Positions 7,203 to 11,992 of a DNA stretch of 11,992 nt are shown in pieces. The notes beneath the pieces were generated by a model that was given only the letters and a program-made list of their open reading frames with translations, had not been told where the DNA came from and did not search any database. The stretch lies in assembly GCA_038329645.1 (NCBI GenBank), contig JBBQNG010000131.1, positions 1 through 11,992 on the forward strand, in the 5' to 3' direction. The translations under genes were made by a program, and so were the position numbers. This DNA is from SZAS-79 sp038329645. GTDB lineage: Bacteria; Pseudomonadota; Gammaproteobacteria; Burkholderiales; SG8-39. How positions within the stretch are numbered: position 1 is the first letter of the stretch; each line of letters begins with the position of its first letter.

Positions 7203-8579
7203 ATGGCTACCCATGTCAGGTGCGGCTCGCTCTTTACCGGCAACGAGGACGCCGCGCGCAAGGACCAGGTGCTGGTCGCCGACGACGCCGGGCGCATCGC
7301 GTTCGCCGGGCCTGCGGCATCCGCCCCCAAGCCGGCCAAGGGCGACACGGTGCTCGACTATGGCGATTTCTTTGTCATGCCCGGCCTGCACGACGTGCAC
7401 ACGCACCTCGCGTACGGCAACGCCAAGACCGAAGAAGACATCGACCTCTACCAGCCGATGGAATTCCGCTCGATTCGCGGCCTTTTCTTCGCGCAGAAGT
7501 GCGTTGCGGCGGGCTACACGTCGATCTGCTCGCCCGGGGATGCGGGGCAGATCTCGTTGTCGGTCAGGAATTCGATCAACTTCGGCCTGTTCGAGGGACC
7601 GCGCGTCACGGCGGCGGGGCGCTACCTGACCACGCGGCAGGGTCTCACCGACTGGTACCCGACCTGGATCGGCGTGCCGGACACCTCGATCGGCAAGCTG
7701 GTCACCTCGCGCGACGAGTCGATCGAGGAGATCCGCGTGCAGGCCAAGAATGGCGTGGACTGCATCAAGGTCGCCATGGACGGCGTGCACCGGCGCCCGG
7801 ACGGCGAGTTCATTGCCGCTTTTACGCAGGAGGAAATCGCCGACATCGTCACCGAGTCGCACCGCCAGGGCCGCAAAGTGGTCGTGCACGCGCGCGGCCG
7901 CGAAGCGACCCTCTATTCGGCACGCGCCGGTGTGGACCTCATCTTCCACGCCTACTACCTTGACCAGGAATGCATCGATGCAATCCTCGAATCGGGCAGC
8001 GCGATCGGGCCGACGCTCACCTTCCCGCGCAACATTGTCGATTTCACGCGCCCAACCGAGCCCGCTTCGCTCAAGGGCCGCATTGGCGATGTGCAACGCG
8101 AGTACGAGACCGCGTGCGTCAACTTGCGCAGAGCCCGCGAGGCCGGTATCCCGATGATGACCGGCACCGACTCGGGTTTTGCCGTCACGCCCTATGGCGA
8201 ATGGCACGCGCGTGAAATTGAGATTTTCGTCAACGACCTGGGCTTTACCCCGGCGCAGGCACTGCGCGCGGCGACCTCGGTGACGGCAGGGTTCATGGCG
8301 AACGGCGAAACCCTCGGCGTGCTTGAGGCCGGGCGCATGGCCGATTTCATCGCCGTGGCCGGATCGCCGCTGGAGGACGTCGCGATCCTGCAGGACCGGT
8401 CACGGATCCGGCACGTGCACGTCGCCGGCAAGCGCATGGCAATCCCCGAGCGCGGCTACGACCCCTACAAGGTCACCGATATCGCCTGGACCAACTGGAA
8501 CGACCTCTACACGCAGGAGCGCGTCACGGAACTCGGCATCCTGCCCGCGCGCAAGGGCGCCGTGGTCGGAACGCACTGA
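7203..8579 (+). CDS. Metal-dependent amidohydrolase
   Basis: Cytoplasmic hydrolase of the amidohydrolase superfamily, cleaving an amide, lactam, dipeptide or similar bond at a metal centre. The protein has 458 residues. The metal-site set is complete: H66 and H68 in GLHDVHTH, K189 in CIKVAMDG (a candidate carboxylated bridging lysine), H229 in VVVHARG, H249 in LIFHAYY and D323 in GTDSG. This pattern resembles the prolidase/imidazolonepropionase-like branch. The small beta-sandwich domain is formed by the ends (about 1-60 and 370-430), with LEAGRMADFIAV as the usual return strand. ATG 7203 follows AGGGGAA. There is no signal peptide. The substrate is unknown; in this operon it may act on the compound imported by the TRAP system or on the product of the molybdenum hydroxylase. 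Confidence 0.9.
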   Translation: MATHVRCGSLFTGNEDAARKDQVLVADDAGRIAFAGPAASAPKPAKGDTVLDYGDFFVMPGLHDVHTHLAYGNAKTEEDIDLYQPMEFRSIRGLFFAQKCVAAGYTSICSPGDAGQISLSVRNSINFGLFEGPRVTAAGRYLTTRQGLTDWYPTWIGVPDTSIGKLVTSRDESIEEIRVQAKNGVDCIKVAMDGVHRRPDGEFIAAFTQEEIADIVTESHRQGRKVVVHARGREATLYSARAGVDLIFHAYYLDQECIDAILESGSAIGPTLTFPRNIVDFTRPTEPASLKGRIGDVQREYETACVNLRRAREAGIPMMTGTDSGFAVTPYGEWHAREIEIFVNDLGFTPAQALRAATSVTAGFMANGETLGVLEAGRMADFIAVAGSPLEDVAILQDRSRIRHVHVAGKRMAIPERGYDPYKVTDIAWTNWNDLYTQERVTELGILPARKGAVVGTH

Positions 8580-8595
8580 GACACAGGAGAAGATC

Positions 8596-9123
8596 ATGAC
8601 GACCATTGCACGCCACCCCATGCCGCCCGAAGTGGCGGCACTAACGCTTGACGAGATCGCGCAGAAATACACCGCGCGTTTTCGCGACCGCAAGGCCGAC
8701 TGGGCCGCCTTCGAAGACGCGAAGCTCGAAGGATTCAAGCGCGCCCAGCACCGTTTCATCGGCGCGGGCGGCTCGGGCAAGCACGGCGACACGGCGGCCA
8801 TCCCTCCGCGCGCCTTCACGCTTTCCATCATGTATGTCGAGCCGGGGCAGGGGAATGCGGCGCACACGCACGAGGTCGAGGAGATCTTCTTCGTGCTGCA
8901 GGGCTACCTCACCGCGTTCGTGCAGGACGAAAGCGGACGCCGCATCGACATCAAGCTTGGGCCGTGGGAGTGCATCGCCTGCCCGCCGGGCGTGATCCAC
9001 GGCTACATCAACGACAGCCTCGAGCCGGTCTACTTCCAGGTCATGTTGGGCAAGTCGCGCCCGGAGGCGATGGGCTACGCAGACGAGGAGCTGTACAAGC
9101 GCCGCGATGCGCACCTGAAATAA
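8596..9123 (+). CDS. Small cupin-domain protein
   Basis: Single-domain cupin (175 residues) with a helical N-terminal stretch (about 15-50). Cupin motif 1 is complete: G-x5-H90-x-H92-x3-E96-x6-G103. Motif 2 is also intact: GPWECIACPPGVIHGYIN, with H135. The three histidines and E96 would bind a metal (Fe, Mn or Ni in the family). Small cupins include dioxygenases, isomerases and non-enzymatic binding proteins, so the reaction is not predictable. ATG 8596 is preceded by CAGGAGAAGATC, a good ribosome binding site, and lies 16 bases after the amidohydrolase stop. It is the last gene of the operon; the stop runs straight into the REP-like palindrome. Confidence 0.88.
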   Translation: MTTIARHPMPPEVAALTLDEIAQKYTARFRDRKADWAAFEDAKLEGFKRAQHRFIGAGGSGKHGDTAAIPPRAFTLSIMYVEPGQGNAAHTHEVEEIFFVLQGYLTAFVQDESGRRIDIKLGPWECIACPPGVIHGYINDSLEPVYFQVMLGKSRPEAMGYADEELYKRRDAHLK

Positions 9124-9124
9124 A

Positions 9125-9164
9125 TGGGGTCAGAGTCGAGTTAATTAAATCGACTCCGACCCCA
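9125..9164. repeat. REP-like palindrome GGGGTCAGAGTCGA
   Basis: Left arm GGGGTCAGAGTCGA (9126-9139) and right arm TCGACTCCGACCCC (9150-9163) are inverted repeats with one mismatch, around an AT core containing TTAATTAA. As minus-strand RNA the mismatch becomes a G-U pair. From memory, this GGGGTCAGAGTCGA motif recurs between genes in many proteobacteria and is linked to RAYT (REP-associated tyrosine transposase) elements. Here it fills the 42-bp gap between two convergent operons, so it may also act as a two-way terminator or end-protector. No RAYT gene is in the window. Confidence 0.75.
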
Positions 9165-9165
9165 A

Positions 9166-9780
9166 TTAAACGCCGTCGAAGAAGTCGACCAGACCGGTCT
9201 CGAGCGAATACTCGGCGCCCACCACCAGGATCCCCGACTCCTGGATAGCCTGCTCGAGCACTGGCGATCCGTGCCGCAATTGGTTGGCGGAGACGCGGAT
9301 GTTGGCGCGCACGGACTGGTGCACCAGCGCGTCGTTGCTGAGCGGCGGCTTGGCCTGCACGAGTCCGCGCAACGCGGGGCGGATGCGGTGGACGATCGAG
9401 CGCAGGTTGCGCGAGCGCGCCGCCGTGGGCCGCGCAAGCTCTTCAAGTGTGGCGAGGATGGCGCCGCACTGCGAGTGCCCGAGCACGACGACCAGCCGCG
9501 TTTGGAAGCGCTCGATGGCGAACTCTACGCTGCCGATCTGCGAAGGCGCCACGATATTGCCCGCGACGCGGATCACGAAGAGGTCGCCCAGGCCCTGGTC
9601 GAATACGATCTCGGCCGGCACGCGCGAGTCCGAGCAGCCGAGGATGATTGCGAAAGGCTCCTGCGCTGCGGCGACTTCGCGCCGGCGGCTGCGGCTGGCG
9701 GTTTCGTCCTCGCGGGTTTCGGCGACAAAGCGGCGGTTGCCTTCGCGCAGGCGCTCGAGGGCTTCGGCGGCGGGGATCAT
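9166..9780 (-). CDS. Beta-class carbonic anhydrase
   Basis: Zinc enzyme interconverting CO2 and bicarbonate. The protein has 204 residues, normal for the beta class. Zinc ligands are visible as C49 (in GCSDSRVPAE, with the D51-R53 dyad), H102 and C105 (in GHSQCGAIL). VIRVAGNIV (69-77) is the conserved strand following the first motif. No signal peptide, so cytoplasmic. ATG 9780 was chosen because the family N-terminus (EALERLREGNRRFV) begins there and because it overlaps the upstream DinB-like stop as ATGA, which indicates translational coupling. The frame is open upstream only as a shadow of the DinB-like gene. It is probably the last gene of the leftward group. Confidence 0.93.
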   Translation of the reverse strand: MIPAAEALERLREGNRRFVAETREDETASRSRRREVAAAQEPFAIILGCSDSRVPAEIVFDQGLGDLFVIRVAGNIVAPSQIGSVEFAIERFQTRLVVVLGHSQCGAILATLEELARPTAARSRNLRSIVHRIRPALRGLVQAKPPLSNDALVHQSVRANIRVSANQLRHGSPVLEQAIQESGILVVGAEYSLETGLVDFFDGV

Positions 9781-10298
9781 GCCTGGTCGTCCGGCGCCTG
9801 CGGGACGTCCCGCAGGAACACGGGCAGGTCCGTGGTCGGCGCGCGCACCGGGATCTGGTACAGCATGTCCGCCACGAAGCCACGGTGGTAGGTGGTGTGG
9901 TTGACCACGTGCTGGAGGATCTGGGCACGCGTCAGCGCGCCTTCGCCGCCGCCCACGAAAGTGAAGTAGACCACCTCGTCGAGGGACGCTTCCGTCACGC
10001 GGTCGCTCCAGTCCACGTACCACTGGTCGATTTCGCGCTGCGCTTTCGACAACTCAACCAGCGGCGGGTAGTCGGTGGTATTGCGCGCGGTGAACCCGTG
10101 CTCGCGGCCCTCCAGGTGGGCCTGGAAGATTTTGTCGATCACGTAGTTGTGGTTAAGCGTGTAGACCATGTTCTTGAACAGGGTGGGGCGCGGCTTCTCC
10201 GCCTCGCCTTCGGGCAGCGCGGCGACCGCTTCGTGGATGAGGCGGTCGGCCCAGGCGTTGTAGCGCGCGAGCATCCTGGCGGTCCGGCGTGCGGTCAT
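9777..10298 (-). CDS. DinB-like four-helix metalloprotein
   Basis: Member of the DinB/YfiT fold, a four-helix bundle that often holds a metal through three histidines; some relatives are thiol-dependent transferases. The protein has 173 residues. The three-histidine set is visible: H50 in LNHNYVID, then H134 and H138 in NHTTYHRG. The N-terminal helix ARYNAWADRLI is characteristic. ATG 10298 places that helix at the usual distance from the start, although its ribosome binding site is weak; ATG 10361 in frame would overlap the preceding gene. The stop overlaps the carbonic anhydrase start. DNA damage involvement should not be assumed from the family name. Function unknown. Confidence 0.85.
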   Translation of the reverse strand: MTARRTARMLARYNAWADRLIHEAVAALPEGEAEKPRPTLFKNMVYTLNHNYVIDKIFQAHLEGREHGFTARNTTDYPPLVELSKAQREIDQWYVDWSDRVTEASLDEVVYFTFVGGGEGALTRAQILQHVVNHTTYHRGFVADMLYQIPVRAPTTDLPVFLRDVPQAPDDQA

Positions 10299-10342
10299 TT
10301 GGGGTCCGGTCGAAACTTGGAAACGAGGATGCGCATTGTATT

Positions 10343-11032
10343 TCACCCCCTCGACTGGCATTCGCGGACTGTGAGGAGGTTGTCGAGCCTGTATTTTCCC
10401 CGGATTGCGGGTGCGGCCGCACCGTGTGACTCGAGTTGCGCATCCAACAGGTCTTCGGCACCCGCCTGATCGACCGTTTCGGCGCGGTACCCGGTCACAA
10501 GCAGCACCCACGGCATTTCCGCATCCTTGCCTCGAAGGGCCTGCTCCTTCGTCATCGGGGGCTGGGCGGCCGGCTCGAAGAGGTGGGCGCTGGTCAGGCC
10601 GCGGCGCGGGGCGAGCGCCGGCAGTACGCGGTCGCTCAACCACGTGCGAAGGTCATTTTCCTTTCCGGGGGCGGGGGAGAAGCGCAGCGCAAGCAGGGAC
10701 GATCCGAGGCCCAGGCCGGCGCTCGCGCTGAGCCTGCAAAAGCCGCGCGTCATGCCCCGGAAGCCCGGCATCGTCTTCCGCGTCCACGGCGTGGGGTTGT
10801 TGAGGCGCTCGAGGTAGGGCGCGTCGCTGAGCACCTTCACGACCTCGACCTCGTACAGCGCAAGGTACCGGGGCCCGCCCGAATCGTTTACCCAGCGGCT
10901 GGCGCGCAGGAACCCGGGGATCGACACCCGCTCCTCGAAATGCTCGTGCGTGTGCCAGTCGTCGTGGTCGTCGATGGCATCGGGGACGATGTCGTAGAAG
11001 AGGACCATTGCCGCGCTGCCGCTGAGAGCCAT
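10343..11032 (-). CDS. Two-domain ferredoxin-like-fold protein, function unknown
   Basis: This 229-residue protein looks like two tandem dimeric alpha/beta-barrel (ferredoxin-like) domains. The first (about 8-75) has a strand MVLFYDIV, the helix region DWHTHEHFEERVSIPGF and a returning strand PRYLALYEVE. The second (about 110-215) has SSLLALRFSP, the helix DLRTWLSDRVLPAL and the strand PWVLLVTGY. The histidine-rich HTHEHFEER segment occupies the place where small substrate-modifying barrel proteins (EthD/DUF4286-like) have conserved residues. I recognise the fold type only by pattern and cannot assign a reaction. ATG 11032 follows AGGAAAA at suitable spacing. The gap to the DinB-like gene is 44 bp, so co-transcription is likely. 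Upstream lies hairpin repeat copy B. Confidence 0.75.
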   Translation of the reverse strand: MALSGSAAMVLFYDIVPDAIDDHDDWHTHEHFEERVSIPGFLRASRWVNDSGGPRYLALYEVEVVKVLSDAPYLERLNNPTPWTRKTMPGFRGMTRGFCRLSASAGLGLGSSLLALRFSPAPGKENDLRTWLSDRVLPALAPRRGLTSAHLFEPAAQPPMTKEQALRGKDAEMPWVLLVTGYRAETVDQAGAEDLLDAQLESHGAAAPAIRGKYRLDNLLTVRECQSRG

Positions 11033-11047
11033 TGCTATTTTCCTGCC

Positions 11048-11124
11048 GGATGTACCGGTAGTGATAAAAAATTGTCTGGAGATAGGCTCCTGGAGCCGAT
11101 CTTAGAAAACGAAAGTCGTGAATT
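11048..11124. repeat. Dispersed hairpin repeat, copy B
   Basis: Diverged copy of the element at 1318-1394, same orientation. Shared blocks in order are ATGTACCGGTA (here GATGTACCGGTA), an A6 run (11066-11071), a GGCTCC-type hairpin (arms 11081-11088 and 11094-11101, one mismatch), and AAAACGAAAGTCGTGAATT. It starts right at the stop codon of the acetyltransferase gene and ends before the ribosome binding site of the two-domain protein gene. On the minus strand a T6 run lies nine bases after the hairpin, so weak termination after the acetyltransferase gene is possible. Confidence 0.6.
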
Positions 11125-11555
11125 CACGGTTTTTGGCCGCCGTCCGGGATCAGTCGCTTGCCCAGGCTGATCGCGTCGTCGGGCGCGTAACCGAGGTGCC
11201 GGTAGAAGGCGACAACCTCGACGTTGGTAGAGCGGACCTGCAGGTTCAGCTTCGGGCACCCCATCGCTTTCAGGAGCGTCTCGACCCGCTCCATCAGCTC
11301 GCGGGCAAGGCCCCGGCGCCTGTGGCTCGTCGCGACGGCGAGATAGTTGACCCACCCGCGATGCCCGTCGAAGCCGGCCATGATCGAAGCGACGAGCTCG
11401 TCTTCGATCGTGCCGACGAGGAACAGCCCGGGCTGGACGGTGAGCTTGCGCTGGATGTCCTTGTGGGGATCGTTCCAGGGACGCACGAGCCCACATTCGT
11501 GCCATAGGGCGACGACCGGGCTTTCGTCGGAGGAACGGTAAGGGCGGATTTGCAT
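11124..11555 (-). CDS. ypeA: GNAT acetyltransferase, YpeA-like
   Basis: Acetyl-CoA-dependent N-acetyltransferase of the GNAT superfamily, closest by eye to Escherichia coli YpeA. The protein has 143 residues from ATG 11555. YpeA-type marks are the opening MQIRPYRSSDE, CGLVRPWNDPHKDIQRK (21-37), LFLVGTIEDELVASIMAGFDGHRG (44-67) and the C-terminal YAPDDAISLGKRLI. The acetyl-CoA loop is HRRRGLA (78-84), matching (Q/R)xxGx(G/A). YpeA relatives have been studied as lysine acetyltransferases, but the substrate here is not known. An in-frame TTG at 11561 is an alternative start. The gene begins seven bases after the stop of the Bug/TctC receptor gene, suggesting a shared transcript. Confidence 0.9.
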   Translation of the reverse strand: MQIRPYRSSDESPVVALWHECGLVRPWNDPHKDIQRKLTVQPGLFLVGTIEDELVASIMAGFDGHRGWVNYLAVATSHRRRGLARELMERVETLLKAMGCPKLNLQVRSTNVEVVAFYRHLGYAPDDAISLGKRLIPDGGQKP

Positions 11556-11562
11556 CGGCAAG

Positions 11563-11992
11563 CTAGTCGGCCTTCGCCCCGGAAGCCTTCACGACCCGCC
11601 CCCATTTGACGATGTCCGCTTTCAGGTAGTGCTCGAACTCGGCGGGTGTCGATCCCTGTGGCTCAAGTGCGACGCGAACCAGCCTTTCACGCAATTCGGG
11701 GTCCCTGAGCGCCTCGTTGATGTCGCGGCTGACCAGATCGACGATCGCAGGCGGCGTGCCGGCCGGGGCGAGGAATCCGTACGACGACTGGGCCTCAAAT
11801 CCGGGCAACCCGGCCTCGGCCATGGTCGGAAGCTCCGGGATGGCGGCAGAGCTTTTCGCGCTTGTCACCGCGAACGCCTTGAGCTGCGGGATCGAGATTC
11901 CGGCCATGCCTGCGGTGTAGAGCATTCCTGAAGAGCTCACCGTTGCCTGGGAGACCGGGTTGTACATGGCAGCGGCGGCGGGGGTTTTGATG
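11563..11992 (-). CDS. Bug/TctC-type solute receptor, C-terminal part (cut by window edge)
   Basis: Periplasmic receptor of the tripartite tricarboxylate transporter (Bug) family. Only the C-terminal 143 or so residues are visible; the frame stays open to the right edge, so the signal peptide and N-terminal domain lie outside. Family marks are LKAFAVTSAKSSAAIPELPT, MAEAGLPGFEAQSSYGFLAPAGTPP and the C-terminal WGRVVKASGAKAD. An internal ATG at 11967 is not the true start, since homologous sequence continues before it. Bug receptors bind small carboxylates or related solutes and often stand alone without TctAB genes. The stop is seven bases before the acetyltransferase start. The ligand is unknown. 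Confidence 0.9.
   Translation of the reverse strand, partial: IKTPAAAAMYNPVSQATVSSSGMLYTAGMAGISIPQLKAFAVTSAKSSAAIPELPTMAEAGLPGFEAQSSYGFLAPAGTPPAIVDLVSRDINEALRDPELRERLVRVALEPQGSTPAEFEHYLKADIVKWGRVVKASGAKAD

Noticed and set aside
9777..10298. DNA-damage-inducible function for the DinB-like gene
   Set aside because: The family name comes from one Bacillus gene. No SOS box or repair gene is nearby, so only the fold is claimed.

Overview
The window reads as high-GC chromosomal DNA of a betaproteobacterium, most likely Burkholderiales or a close relative. The evidence is strong GC bias at third codon positions, a TRAP transporter operon beside a Bug/TctC-type solute receptor (a receptor family greatly expanded in Burkholderiales), and a REP-like palindrome built on GGGGTCAGAGTCGA. 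The organism cannot be named from this sequence. No rRNA, tRNA, CRISPR array or transposase was seen.

Left region (1-1412). An apparently intact integron integrase gene (intI) runs rightwards. In front of it lies an AT-rich patch with three TAGTTGACA units at an exact 13-bp period, followed by an inverted copy. This is where attI and the intI control region are expected. Any cassettes should lie to the left, outside the window. Past intI sits a short hairpin-bearing repeat, and a second diverged copy lies about 9.7 kb away at 11048-11124. A convergent gene for a small GFA/CENP-V zinc protein follows.

Central region (1758-9123). A rightward, tightly packed catabolic-type operon encodes a molybdopterin-binding xanthine dehydrogenase/CoxL-like subunit, the three TRAP transporter parts (DctP, DctQ, DctM), a metal-dependent amidohydrolase and a small cupin protein. 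The likely logic is uptake of an organic acid or related compound, hydroxylation and/or amide-type hydrolysis, and cupin-assisted processing. The iron-sulfur and FAD subunits that normally partner the molybdenum subunit are absent, and no regulator is present. The start of the molybdenum subunit is ambiguous: either a TTG codon inside a 13-codon reading frame, or a one-base sequence error.

Right region (9166-11992). A leftward group encodes a beta-carbonic anhydrase, a DinB-like four-helix protein (overlapping the anhydrase gene as ATGA), a two-domain ferredoxin-like-fold protein, a YpeA-type GNAT acetyltransferase, and the C-terminal part of a Bug/TctC receptor cut by the window edge. The REP-like palindrome fills the short gap between this group and the central operon. 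I see no clearly new defence or mobile system. The features most worth following up are the integron platform with its iteron-like array, the repeat pair, and the orphan molybdenum subunit in the TRAP operon.
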